Origin: Paenibacillus sp.
GTDB lineage: Bacteria > Bacillota > Bacilli > Paenibacillales > YIM-B00363
Direction of reading: 5' to 3'
NCBI RefSeq assembly: GCF_031177825.1
Contig: NZ_JAPSKE010000013.1
Span: forward strand, 91,970-155,969
Length of the DNA: 64,000 bases
The translations under genes were made by a program, and so were the position numbers. The stretch's first letter is position 1. Every line of letters starts with the position of its first letter. Shown here piece by piece: positions 7,715 to 16,559 of the stretch. Below the pieces are notes generated by a model that worked only from the letters and a program-made list of their open reading frames with translations, searched no databases and had not been told where the DNA came from.

Positions 7715-10700
7715 TTATTCCTTCGTTTCGATGACGAGCAGCTTCGACTGTCCGCCCTTCAGATCGATCGTCAGCTTCCCGTCCGTTACAAGATGCTGTT
7801 CCTGCGTCCACAGATCGATCGCGATCGTCCCGCTTGCGGGAATGTCGGCCCGCGCCAGCTCGATCGTCTTCGTCGCGGGATCGTTCGAGTAGTTGAATAC
7901 GGCGATGGAATGCCGCTTCTTCTTCGACAGCGCGAACGCGTCGGCGGCCGCCGTTCCGGTATCCCCCTCGATCGGACGGAACGCTTCGCCCTCGAGCGCC
8001 ACCTCGTTCACGCGCTCGTTCGTCAGCAGTTCTCTCATGTACTGCTGCGCGACGGGGTCGGCTACGTCGTCGGAGCCGAGGAACACCGTGCCCGAGATCG
8101 CCGCCGCGTTCACTCGAGACTGCGCGGCCTCGAAGGAGCCCCCTTTGGCGAGCGTCATATAGTCGGGATCCGTGTACGTATAGATCGTGCCGTTCTGCCA
8201 CCAGCCGTACGTCAGGTTGTTCAGCTGGTACTCCGTCTTGGCGAGCGTCCCGTCGACGTCGCAGGAGATGCGTCTCGCGTGCGCGTATTGGCTCGGGAAC
8301 AACGGCGCGATCGACGCGCTGATGAACATGCGCCCGTCGAGCGCCTCGTTGATGTGCGCCATCCCTTGGTTGTACGCTTCGATTCCCGTCTCCACGTTCG
8401 GGTCGTAATGCGCCCCTTCGAAGGAGCCGTGGCTGAGGAAGTCGATCTTGATGTATTCGAAGCCGTAGTCGAGGAATCGCTTGAAGTAATAGTCGATTCG
8501 CTGCTTCGCGCCCGGATGCGTCGGATCGACGGCGTAGGCGCCGTCCACCTTGGGCAGCGGGTTGCCGTCCGGATCGCGCAAAATAATATCCCCGTACGTA
8601 TACTGTCCGTCCGTCCCTTCGACCGGCTGCTCCATATTGTCGCCCCAATAGACGAACGGGCCGTAGTAGATGCCAGCCTTCTGGCCGTTGTTCCGAATGA
8701 CGGAGACGACGTCCTTCAGCTGCCGATCGGTCAGATTATCCCAATACGAATCCAAGTTAATGTAGACGTTGCCCTTGTTGGAGAAGCCTTCCTCCTGAAG
8801 GTTGTTCTTGTAAAAGTCCGACACGGCGACCACCTTGTCGTAGCTGAGCTTGCTGTCGTACGCGCCCCAGCTGTTCCAGCCGACCGGCACGCCCTTCGGC
8901 ACGCCGCGCTCGAACTTCAATGGCGCGGCCACCGCCGCGTTCGCCCGCCCGTACGATTCGAGTCCGTCGCGGTAGTCGTCGTAGAAGCCGACGAACATCT
9001 GCGGCGACGTCACCGTCGTCCCCGACACTTCGCCGTGCGGCAGCGAATCGTGCGTGGACGCCTGCGACGCGAAGCCGCCGTACACCTTCAGTTTGTCGAG
9101 ACGGTCGTTCGAGCCGCTCCAAGCGATACCCGTTTTCCAAAGGTCGTGCGTGACCGATCCGACGACGAGACCGTCGCGGCTCTCGTTGTCGTAGACGGCC
9201 GTTACTTCCGAGCTGATATAGTTGTTCGTATTCAGGCTCGTATTGATCGTGCGCGCCTGGTATCGGGACCACATATCGTTGTCGAACGGCGTAACCAGCA
9301 CCCGATTGTCGCCGTACGCCCCGATATCGACCCCGCCCTTGGCGTTCAGGACGATCGGAGCCATCTCGTTCGTGCGCAGCTCGGCTGCGCCGGCGACCGA
9401 CTGGCTCGCGAGGAAGTACGGCAGACCGTCGTAGATTTGATAAATTTGCTTCATGACGGGAAAGCCCTCTTGCCGGTTCTCGATCGCGAAACGGATGCCC
9501 TTGCCGTGTCCGTCCTTGATCCGCTCCACGTCGCTCAACGAGAACGCGTGCTCCTCGTAATCGCGGCTCTCCAGCAGCCCGTCCAGACGCACGGTGCTGA
9601 ACACGCCTTTCGCGACCGTTCTCCCGTTCCACGCGTACGCCGCCAATCCGGACTCCGTATTGTACAAAATCCTATAGACGCCGTTCGTCGCCTGCAGGCC
9701 GCGCTCATAGGTTTCTACCACAATGGTGCCGAACGTCGCCGATTCCAGCTTCGCCCCCATCTCGCCGATGCCATCGACGGCTCCCGGATCTTCGCCCGGC
9801 GCTTCGACGGCGACGACCTCCAGCTTGTCGATGTCGGGCGACCATCCGCCGTTATCGTCCAACGTCACGACGTTCGCGCCCGCCCGCAGCTCCGCTTCGA
9901 TCGAGAACGTTCCTACCGTATCCCAATCCGCCGTCGCCGGCGGCGTGTACGTCTCTTCCGCGCCTTCGTTCACCGTCACCGCGATCGGACGCGGATCGCC
10001 GGAAATGTAGGACAGCTTCAACAGGTAGACGCCGTCCGTCGGCGCGGCGACGCCGTTGAAGCGCAAGGAGGAGCCTCCCCATAGATCTCCGACCTTGCTG
10101 CCGCCCGAGCAGCCGCTCGACGCTTTGCACGCGCGGACGCCGGCATTCCCGGTTAACGTATTGACGGGATCCTCCGCTTCGTAGACATCGCCGGACGGCT
10201 CGCCCGGCGGCTCCTCGCCGGGATCCGTACCCGGCTCCCGGCTCCATTCCAGATCGATTCGATCGATATCCGGCGCGTAGCCTCCCCCGTCGTCGAACAG
10301 AATGCTATTCGCGCCCTGCGCCAGCTCGATCTCGAGCTCGTACGATCCGAGGGTGCTCCAGCTCCCTGTGGACGGCAGATCGAACCGGTCGCCCGGCGCG
10401 CCGTTCGCGCCGATCGCGACCGACCGCGGATCGCCCGAAATATAACGCACGGTCATCGTATAAATTCCCGCTTCCGGTACGACGACATCCTGGAAGCGGA
10501 GGGTGGAGCCGCCCCACAGATTGCCGACGATCCGGCCTCCGGAGCATCCCGCGGCCGGATCGCAGTCGTTCACCGTCGCTTTGCCGGTCAATGCGTTCGC
10601 CTCCGCCTCCGCTTCGAACGTCAACGCGACCGATTCGTCCTCCGCGACGGCGGCCGGCGCGCGCGCCGTCAGCTGCAGCAAGAGGACGGCGGCGAGCAGC

Positions 10701-10738
10701 CCGTGCAGCCACCTGTTCCTAAAAATAGCTCTTATCAT
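7715..10738 (-). CDS. Secreted alpha-galactosidase-like GH36/GH27-clan enzyme with two CBM35 modules
   Basis: 1007 residues from the ATG that follows a perfect AAGGAGGAG site; the longer frame to 10903 has no RBS. A signal peptide (cleavage after APAAVA) precedes two tandem CBM35-type modules of about 120 residues joined by a Pro/Glu/Gly linker. Both carry a similar Cys pair (CDPAAGC and CKASSGC) and the pattern GNLWGGSTLRF / GDLWGGSSLRF. Then comes a beta-sandwich and a clan GH-D barrel beginning PVGWNSWGAY. Probable catalytic Asp residues are in KIDFLSHG (about 766) and SCDVDG (about 826). It is the most distal gene behind aguA but has a terminator in front and probably its own promoter. 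It likely releases alpha-galactosyl or beta-arabinopyranosyl groups outside the cell; exact substrate unknown. Confidence 0.8.
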   Translation of the reverse strand: MIRAIFRNRWLHGLLAAVLLLQLTARAPAAVAEDESVALTFEAEAEANALTGKATVNDCDPAAGCSGGRIVGNLWGGSTLRFQDVVVPEAGIYTMTVRYISGDPRSVAIGANGAPGDRFDLPSTGSWSTLGSYELEIELAQGANSILFDDGGGYAPDIDRIDLEWSREPGTDPGEEPPGEPSGDVYEAEDPVNTLTGNAGVRACKASSGCSGGSKVGDLWGGSSLRFNGVAAPTDGVYLLKLSYISGDPRPIAVTVNEGAEETYTPPATADWDTVGTFSIEAELRAGANVVTLDDNGGWSPDIDKLEVVAVEAPGEDPGAVDGIGEMGAKLESATFGTIVVETYERGLQATNGVYRILYNTESGLAAYAWNGRTVAKGVFSTVRLDGLLESRDYEEHAFSLSDVERIKDGHGKGIRFAIENRQEGFPVMKQIYQIYDGLPYFLASQSVAGAAELRTNEMAPIVLNAKGGVDIGAYGDNRVLVTPFDNDMWSRYQARTINTSLNTNNYISSEVTAVYDNESRDGLVVGSVTHDLWKTGIAWSGSNDRLDKLKVYGGFASQASTHDSLPHGEVSGTTVTSPQMFVGFYDDYRDGLESYGRANAAVAAPLKFERGVPKGVPVGWNSWGAYDSKLSYDKVVAVSDFYKNNLQEEGFSNKGNVYINLDSYWDNLTDRQLKDVVSVIRNNGQKAGIYYGPFVYWGDNMEQPVEGTDGQYTYGDIILRDPDGNPLPKVDGAYAVDPTHPGAKQRIDYYFKRFLDYGFEYIKIDFLSHGSFEGAHYDPNVETGIEAYNQGMAHINEALDGRMFISASIAPLFPSQYAHARRISCDVDGTLAKTEYQLNNLTYGWWQNGTIYTYTDPDYMTLAKGGSFEAAQSRVNAAAISGTVFLGSDDVADPVAQQYMRELLTNERVNEVALEGEAFRPIEGDTGTAAADAFALSKKKRHSIAVFNYSNDPATKTIELARADIPASGTIAIDLWTQEQHLVTDGKLTIDLKGGQSKLLVIETKE

Positions 10739-10872
10739 AGTCTCCTCCTTAAGGGATAGTCTGGCATTGCGCCTGCCCTCCTCAAGTGTATAAGTCGGAA
10801 GGAGCTCCCTTCTATCCAAGAAAGTTACGATTCGTACCCCAAAGCTTCGGACTTCCGGCAGAAAACGACGAA

Positions 10873-10897
10873 AGCCCGCGCCATCCCGGCACGAGCC
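10873..10897 (-). terminator. Intrinsic terminator after aguA
   Basis: A 10-bp stem (GGCTCGTGCC / GGCGCGGGCT, with G-U pairs) with a five-base loop is followed on the minus strand by a T-rich stretch. It lies 15 bp beyond the aguA stop, so the alpha-galactosidase-like gene downstream is probably transcribed separately. Confidence 0.65.
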
Positions 10898-10911
10898 CCG
10901 CAAATGCTTGA

Positions 10912-12969
10912 TTAATAGATTTTCCGACCGCGCGCGTCCGGAATCCCCGACTTCCTGTAGAAGTACGTGTTAATCTGATCCCGCCACTCCTTGGCGTGCT
11001 CCGCCTGATGAACGAATCGTTCGCGCGCCTCCCGGAACGTCGCTTCCGGGACGGCGCCTTGCAGCGTATCCCACTGCGCGAGCAGCTCGGCCGCGCGGTC
11101 CGCTCCTTCGAAATGCGTATCGTAAATATGCTGAATGACCGTCTTGCCCGACGCAAGCGGATGCGTATACGGCACATGATGGAAAAATAAGAGCAGCTCG
11201 TCGGGACACTCCGTCAGCGATTCGTATCGGTCGGATTGCGGCGAGCGGTACTGGCTCGTATACCCCGAGCCGGAAGCGACCGTGCGATCCACGCCGATCC
11301 CCCGGCAATCCGCGAAATGATACGTTCCCCACTTCGCGTATTCGTACCCGTCCACGTTCGGACCGTAATGGTGGTTCGGGTTCACCATCCATCCGACGCC
11401 GAGCGGCGCCGTGTAAGATTCGTAAATGTTCCAGGACTGGAGCAGCATGTCGAGAACGACCTCCATCACCCGCGGGTCGCCGCCGAAGGTCATGCGGATC
11501 CATTCGCGCGCGATGTCGTCCGCCGCGGCGCGGGGACTCCAGGCCAGTCTGCCGAAGCCGTAGAGGTTCGCCTGCGCCAGCGGATGTCCGGTCCAATTCG
11601 GGTCGTCCCCGATATTGGACACGGCCGCCATCCCGCCGAGCGGCCGATCGAACAGCGCCCCGCTCGCCGCCTCGCTTGCGAGGGAGCCTTCGCCCCGAGC
11701 GTACGTGTCGAAGTCGAGCGCTTCCTTCCATTGCGGGACGAGGTAACATAAGTGCCGCTGCTGCCCGGTATACTCCTGCGTAATTTGCAGCTCCATCAGT
11801 TGATTCGTGTTCGTCATGCCGCCGATTAGCGGCGATACCGGCTCGCGGACTTGGAAATCCATCGGTCCGTTCTTGATCTGCAGCACGACGTTGTCCCGGA
11901 ACCGACCGTCCAACGGCTTGAAGTGATCGTAGGCGGCGCGGGCTCGGTCCGTCTTTCGGTCTCGCCAATCCTGCAGGCAGTTATAGACGAAGCAGCGCCA
12001 GACGACGATCCCGCCGTGCGGCGCGAGCGCGTCGGCCAGCATGTTCGCTCCGTCCGCATGATTCCTGCCGTAGGTGAACGGCCCCGGCCGGAATTCCGAA
12101 TCCGCCTTGACCACGAAGCCGCCGAAATCCGGAACGTACCGGTAGATCGTCTCGGCTCGGTCCGCCCACCAATTCGCGACCTCCGAATCGAGCGGATCCG
12201 CGGTGGCAAGACCCCCGAGCTCGATGGGCGCGGCATAATTGACGCTCAGGAACAGCCGAACGCCGTACGATCGGAAGACGTCCGCGACGCGCGCCGCGTC
12301 CGGGAGGAAGTCTTCCGCTATCAGCCGCGTCTCCGTCTTGTGCACGTTCACGTTATTGATCGAGACGGCGTTAAGGCCGACGGACGCAAGCAGCCGCGCA
12401 TAGTCCCGGATCCGGGACAAGTCTTCGATGAACCGACCGTCTCGGAAGAAGATCGATCGACCCGCGTACCCGCGCTCGACGCTTCCGTCCATATTGTCCC
12501 AATGGTTGATCATCCGCAGCCGATTCGCGGGGCCGTCGGTCACGTCCAAGCGTTCGATCGACGCTCCGGTCCGGAGCAGCTTCAGGAAGCGGAACGCCGC
12601 ATACAACACGCCTCGCTCCGTATTCGCGGCCAGCACGATCGGACCGCCGACCGATCGACGAATCACGTAGCCTTCCTCGCCGAGCCGACCGCCGTCCGCC
12701 CCTAGGCTCTTCGCATCGAGCCGGGGATCGCTGCCGAGCGTCCCCGCCACGATCGAAGCGTCCTCGGCGGACGCCGACGCCGGCGCCGTCCCGAGCAACG
12801 CGCGCAGTCCGTCGGTCAGCTCTCGCCGCGCGGCATCCAGCACCGCCGAAGCGTCCGTCATGGCGATGGAGGCGCAAGCGCGCAAATACGACTGCCGCAG
12901 CGGGTCGTCTTCGACCGCGCGGTATCGGAGCCAGCAAGCATACGCTTCCTCATACGTTTGGTCTTGCAT
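10912..12969 (-). CDS. aguA: Alpha-glucuronidase, GH67
   Basis: 685 residues, the usual GH67 length, starting at [10 protein letters not shown] behind GGGAGGA. No signal peptide is present, so it acts in the cytoplasm, removing 4-O-methylglucuronic acid from the non-reducing end of imported aldouronic acids. The GH67 catalytic triad is visible: acid Glu near 290 in VVKADSEF, Asp near 370 in IKNGPMDFQ and Glu near 399 in LQITQEYTG. The product (methyl)glucuronate fits the adjacent mannonate oxidoreductase/dehydratase genes. It sits 32 bp downstream of the Nif3-like gene in the gntR-uxuA-uxuB-nif3-aguA run, and a terminator follows it. The longer frame to 13287 overlaps the neighbour and is not used. 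Confidence 0.95.
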   Translation of the reverse strand: MQDQTYEEAYACWLRYRAVEDDPLRQSYLRACASIAMTDASAVLDAARRELTDGLRALLGTAPASASAEDASIVAGTLGSDPRLDAKSLGADGGRLGEEGYVIRRSVGGPIVLAANTERGVLYAAFRFLKLLRTGASIERLDVTDGPANRLRMINHWDNMDGSVERGYAGRSIFFRDGRFIEDLSRIRDYARLLASVGLNAVSINNVNVHKTETRLIAEDFLPDAARVADVFRSYGVRLFLSVNYAAPIELGGLATADPLDSEVANWWADRAETIYRYVPDFGGFVVKADSEFRPGPFTYGRNHADGANMLADALAPHGGIVVWRCFVYNCLQDWRDRKTDRARAAYDHFKPLDGRFRDNVVLQIKNGPMDFQVREPVSPLIGGMTNTNQLMELQITQEYTGQQRHLCYLVPQWKEALDFDTYARGEGSLASEAASGALFDRPLGGMAAVSNIGDDPNWTGHPLAQANLYGFGRLAWSPRAAADDIAREWIRMTFGGDPRVMEVVLDMLLQSWNIYESYTAPLGVGWMVNPNHHYGPNVDGYEYAKWGTYHFADCRGIGVDRTVASGSGYTSQYRSPQSDRYESLTECPDELLLFFHHVPYTHPLASGKTVIQHIYDTHFEGADRAAELLAQWDTLQGAVPEATFREARERFVHQAEHAKEWRDQINTYFYRKSGIPDARGRKIY

Positions 12970-13001
12970 GCAAGATCGTCCTCCCGGGAACCTATGATTT
13001 G

Positions 13002-13811
13002 CTACAACAGTTGAAGCGTCTGCCGGCCGGAGGCGAAGCGAACCGGCACGTCGGGGCAAGCCGCTTGCAGCCGCGCCGCCAGCCGCCGCATGCCCGGCTC
13101 CTCGCTCGCCGCGTGACCGATAAGGAGGAACGCCTTCTTCCTGCCTTGATGCAGCGCGTCGCTTACGTACTCCGGCGTCTCCCATTCGGGCCCTTCGCCG
13201 GCGACGACGGCGTCGACCTCGCGGAGCAGAGGGATCGCCGCGGCGCCGCCGCCCCGGTATCCGACCGTCACGCCGATCCGGGCGCAAGGGGCGTCCGGGT
13301 CGCCGGCGACGCGGACATAGGGGAGGCTAAGCTTTTCCTTCAGCAACGCCGCAAGCGAACGAAGTTCGAAGGGCGGGAGCCGGACGATGCTGGCTTCCGG
13401 TCGAATGTCCTCGACGCAGGACTCCCATCCGAGCGCCTCGACGAGACCCGCCGCGATCTCGTCCGGCCGGCGACGATGCATGCCGTCGTGATACCGGTAC
13501 ACGACGAGCCCCGCGCCGGCGATCCAAGCTTGCTTCGCCGACCATACGGGATCCTCGTCCCGCAGCAAAGACGCGTTGGAATGATGGCTGTAATCGATCC
13601 CTTCGTGCGTAATGACCAGATTGGCGCCAAGGGCGACGGCTTGCTCCAGCACGGCTTGCGAAGCCAGGAACGCGGTGACGACGCCCGTTACGATCGTATT
13701 CGGCGCCCCCGCCACGAAGCCGTCGACCGTCGCCCCGGATCCCGCCCCCGACGACGTCGGCGGCTGCACATACCTCTCGATGAACTGACCTGCCGTTACG
13801 GACCGGGACAT
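13002..13811 (-). CDS. Nif3-like dinuclear metal center protein (DUF34)
   Basis: 269 residues. Metal-ligand motifs typical of Nif3/YbgI-type proteins are present: [12 protein letters not shown] (about 75), YRYHDG (about 105) and a C-terminal [10 protein letters not shown] with His and Glu. It is about 100 residues shorter than Bacillus YqfO because the central inserted CutA/PII-like domain is reduced. The family has no firmly established reaction. Here it lies between uxuB (13 bp gap) and aguA (32 bp gap) in what looks like one transcript, so a role linked to uronic acid metabolism is plausible but is only an inference from position. Confidence 0.85.
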   Translation of the reverse strand: MSRSVTAGQFIERYVQPPTSSGAGSGATVDGFVAGAPNTIVTGVVTAFLASQAVLEQAVALGANLVITHEGIDYSHHSNASLLRDEDPVWSAKQAWIAGAGLVVYRYHDGMHRRRPDEIAAGLVEALGWESCVEDIRPEASIVRLPPFELRSLAALLKEKLSLPYVRVAGDPDAPCARIGVTVGYRGGGAAAIPLLREVDAVVAGEGPEWETPEYVSDALHQGRKKAFLLIGHAASEEPGMRRLAARLQAACPDVPVRFASGRQTLQLL

Positions 13812-13824
13812 ATCGGCCGCCTCC

Positions 13825-14673
13825 CTACACGCCGGAATAGGCCATGAAGCCGCCGTCGATCGGGATCGTCACGCCGGTCACGAAGCCCGACTGCTCCGGA
13901 TCGATCAGCCAGAGGAGGACGCCGAGCAAGTCTTCCGGCTTGCCGAAGCGCTTCATCGGCGTATGCGCAATGATCTTATGCGCCCGCTCGGTCAGGCCGC
14001 CGTCCGGCTCGGTGAGCAGATTCCGGTTTTGCTCCGTCAAGAAGAAGCCGGGCGCGATCGCGTTCACTCGAATGCCGACGTCCGCCAGGTGAACGGCCAG
14101 CCATTGCGTGAAGTTGTCGATTCCCGCTTTCGCCGCGCTGTAGGCGGGCACCTTGGTCATCGGACTCGGCGCGCTCATGGAAGACATATTGATCACCGTA
14201 CAGCCTTCCCGTCCGAGCATCCGTCTCGCGAACGTCTGCGTAGCGATCAGGGTGCCGAGAATATTTAAGTTGAACACGAAGCTGAATCCTTCCGGACTCA
14301 GATCGAAAAAGCTCCGCATCCCCGCTCGCCCCAAGTCCTCGAGCTTCAGCGTTTCCTTCGTCGTCGTTCCATCCGGATGGTTGCCGCCGGCCCCGTTAAT
14401 CAAAATATCGCACGGCCCGAACGTCCGGAACACTTCTTCCTCCGCCGCGGCTACGCTGGAGGCGTCCAACACGTCGCAGGCGATCGCCACCGCCTCCCCG
14501 CCCGCGGCCCGAATCCGTTCCGCGACGGCGGCGCCGTTCTCCGCCTTGCGGTTCAGAACGGCCACCTTCGCGCCTTGCCGGCCCAGCTCGACGGCCATGG
14601 CGCCGCACAATACGCCGCTGCCGCCGGTGACGACCGCGACTTTGCCCTTCAAGCGCTCATTGATCTGCAGCAT
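13825..14673 (-). CDS. uxuB: D-mannonate oxidoreductase, SDR family
   Basis: 282 residues with a classical short-chain dehydrogenase layout: NAD(P)-binding [11 protein letters not shown] near residue 17, NGAGG (about 97), catalytic Ser in INMSSMS and YSAAKAG (Tyr/Lys), and a C-terminal [17 protein letters not shown] tail. It resembles Bacillus YjmF-type fructuronate reductase rather than the long-chain UxuB of E. coli. It interconverts D-fructuronate and D-mannonate. The ATG has GGGAGGCGG upstream and overlaps the 3' end of uxuA by 17 bp, indicating translational coupling. Specificity is assigned from this linkage as well as sequence. Confidence 0.9.
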   Translation of the reverse strand: MLQINERLKGKVAVVTGGSGVLCGAMAVELGRQGAKVAVLNRKAENGAAVAERIRAAGGEAVAIACDVLDASSVAAAEEEVFRTFGPCDILINGAGGNHPDGTTTKETLKLEDLGRAGMRSFFDLSPEGFSFVFNLNILGTLIATQTFARRMLGREGCTVINMSSMSAPSPMTKVPAYSAAKAGIDNFTQWLAVHLADVGIRVNAIAPGFFLTEQNRNLLTEPDGGLTERAHKIIAHTPMKRFGKPEDLLGVLLWLIDPEQSGFVTGVTIPIDGGFMAYSGV

Positions 14674-15751
14674 GGCAATGCCGCCTCCCTTCGTTCCGGC
14701 GTTCCAGAGCGTCCCAGAGACCCCAGAGATACATAATGCCCATGGCGCGGTCGTACAGCCCGTACCCGGGACGGCACTGCTCGCCCCATAGATGCCTGCC
14801 GTGATCCGGTCTCGCATATCCCGCGAAGCCGACGTCGTGATACGCCTGCACGATGCCGGCGATATCGACCGTTCCGTCGGACGTCCGATGCGACGTCTCG
14901 ATGAAGTCGCCGTTCTCGTAGACGCGCACGTTCCGAATATGGGCGAACGGAATGCGATCCGCGAACTCGCGAATCATCGCCGGTATGTCGTTCGCCGGAT
15001 CGGCGCCGAGCGACCCGCTGCACAGGGTGACCCCGTTCGCCGGACGGTCCACCAGCTTCAGCAGTCTCCGGATATTGGCCCGACCGGTTACGATACGCGG
15101 CAGACCGAAGACGGACCAAGGCGGGTCGTCCGGATGGACCGCCATGCGAATCCCGCTCCGTTCGGCAACCGGAACGACCTCTTCCAAGAAAAACTGCAAG
15201 TTGCTCCACAGCCGCTCTTCGGTAACGTCCCGGTAGGCGAGAAACAGCTCCGACAGCGCTTCCAACCGCTGCGGCTCCCAGCCGGGAATCGTGAACTTCG
15301 GATGGTTCGCGATCTTGCGCACCAGCTCCGGCGGATCCATGTTTTGCAACAAGCTCTTCTCGTAGAACAGCGCCGTGGAGCCGTCTTCCAGCTCCCGATA
15401 CAGCTCGGTCCGGATCCAGTCGAAGACGGGCATGAAGTTGTAGCAAATCACCTTGACGCCGACGCGGCCCAGCTTCTCGACCGTCCTCTTGTAGTTTTCT
15501 ATGTACCGATCCCGCGACGGCAAGCCGAGCTTGATCGACTCATGCACGTTGACGCTTTCCACGACGTCGATATGGAAGCCGTGGGCTTCCGCCTGGAGCC
15601 GAACGGCTTCGATCTTCTCCGTCGGCCATTCCTCCCCGACGGGCACGTCGTGCAGCGCCCAGACGATCCCTTCTACGCCGGGAATTTGCCGGATATGCGC
15701 CAACGGCACTTGGTCGTTGCCTTCGCCGAACCAACGAAACACCATTTTCAT
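14657..15751 (-). CDS. uxuA: Mannonate dehydratase
   Basis: 364 residues beginning [17 protein letters not shown], a TIM-barrel enzyme of the UxuA family that dehydrates D-mannonate to 2-keto-3-deoxygluconate. Family hallmarks include the N-terminal [39 protein letters not shown] and [15 protein letters not shown], which carry the metal-binding His, Cys and Asp residues, and the C-terminal [11 protein letters not shown]. Length agrees with Bacillus UxuA. It begins 17 bp after the GntR gene and overlaps uxuB. Isomerase (uxaC), KDG kinase and aldolase genes are not in the window and must be elsewhere. Confidence 0.96.
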   Translation of the reverse strand: MKMVFRWFGEGNDQVPLAHIRQIPGVEGIVWALHDVPVGEEWPTEKIEAVRLQAEAHGFHIDVVESVNVHESIKLGLPSRDRYIENYKRTVEKLGRVGVKVICYNFMPVFDWIRTELYRELEDGSTALFYEKSLLQNMDPPELVRKIANHPKFTIPGWEPQRLEALSELFLAYRDVTEERLWSNLQFFLEEVVPVAERSGIRMAVHPDDPPWSVFGLPRIVTGRANIRRLLKLVDRPANGVTLCSGSLGADPANDIPAMIREFADRIPFAHIRNVRVYENGDFIETSHRTSDGTVDIAGIVQAYHDVGFAGYARPDHGRHLWGEQCRPGYGLYDRAMGIMYLWGLWDALERRNEGRRHCHAADQ

Positions 15752-15768
15752 ACCGTCATCCCGCCTTC

Positions 15769-16461
15769 TCATCGGGGCTTGAAGAAGCCCTCGAATTTTC
15801 GCACCAACGCCTCTTGGTCCTGAAGGATCAAGGTCACATGCTCCTTCATGATCCGCTCCGCCTCGTCGGGGTTTCTGCCGGAGATGGCCTCGACGATCGC
15901 TCGATGCTGCGCGACGATCGTGCTCCAATTAAACTCCGAAGCGAGACTCAGCATGCGAATCCGGCTCAGATGGGCGTTCATCGCGTTCACGATTTTCCAC
16001 GTGCGCTCCTTGCCGCCGCCCGCGAATAACGTCTCGTGAAACTGGATATCCAGCCCGAACAGCTTGGCGTAATTTTTCTCCCCTACGAATTTCTCGAAGA
16101 GAAGGACGTTCATCTCCAGCTGCACGAGATGATCGGACGCGAACCGTTCGCAGGCCGCTCTCGCGACGGCGGGCTCGAGCTGCTCCCGAACGAAGCGAGC
16201 CTCCTCCACCTGGTCCAAGTCGATCAAGGAGACGTAGGTGCCGCGCTGCGGCAGCACCTCGAGCAGCTGTTCTTGGGAAAGACGCGCGAGCGCTTCCCGA
16301 ATCGGGGTTCGGCTGATGCGCAGCTTGGCCGCGAGTTCGTTTTCCGAGAGGGGCTGCCCCGGTTTCAGCTTCAAGCGTATGATGTTGTCTCGCAGCATGT
16401 CGTACACATAGTCGCGGGCCGACTGCCGCGGGTCCGGCTTGCTCAGCTCGAGGTCGAGCAT
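15769..16461 (-). CDS. uxuR: GntR-family transcriptional regulator with FCD domain (UxuR-like)
   Basis: 230 residues from MLDLELSKPD, with GGAGGT six bases upstream; the longer frame has no RBS. Residues about 15-80 are the GntR winged helix (LSENELAAKLRISRTPIREAL), followed by an FCD helical ligand domain with metal-ligand-type residues (VREQLEPAVARAA, DIQFHETLF, AQHRAIVEAI). FCD regulators next to uxuA normally bind hexuronate intermediates and repress the operon. A perfect palindrome 60 bp upstream is the likely operator, implying autorepression of gntR-uxuA-uxuB-nif3-aguA. Confidence 0.9.
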   Translation of the reverse strand: MLDLELSKPDPRQSARDYVYDMLRDNIIRLKLKPGQPLSENELAAKLRISRTPIREALARLSQEQLLEVLPQRGTYVSLIDLDQVEEARFVREQLEPAVARAACERFASDHLVQLEMNVLLFEKFVGEKNYAKLFGLDIQFHETLFAGGGKERTWKIVNAMNAHLSRIRMLSLASEFNWSTIVAQHRAIVEAISGRNPDEAERIMKEHVTLILQDQEALVRKFEGFFKPR

Positions 16462-16520
16462 AGGAATACCTCCGATAGGTTGCTCTTCGTACCTGAGCAC
16501 AGCATAACATGTTCTCCGCA

Positions 16521-16536
16521 TACTTGTATACAAGTA
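16521..16536. promoter_or_regulatory. Perfect 16-bp palindrome, probable GntR/FCD operator
   Basis: TACTTGTATACAAGTA is perfectly self-complementary and contains the TTGTATACAA type core recognised by FCD-type GntR regulators. It lies 60 bases upstream of the gntR-type start codon within an AT-rich, promoter-like stretch. A one-mismatch copy of the 12-bp core occurs at 4198-4209. Confidence 0.75.
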
Positions 16537-16559
16537 ATACAAGAATATTCGAACAAAAC

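Noticed and set aside
7793..10084. 763-codon open frame on the plus strand
   Set aside because: Antisense to the GH36-like gene; arginine-rich shadow of a GC-rich coding strand, no RBS, no recognisable domains.
10912..13287. Longer N terminus for aguA
   Set aside because: The extension is an Arg-rich misreading of the Nif3-like gene; the ATG at 12969 has an RBS and gives the usual GH67 length.
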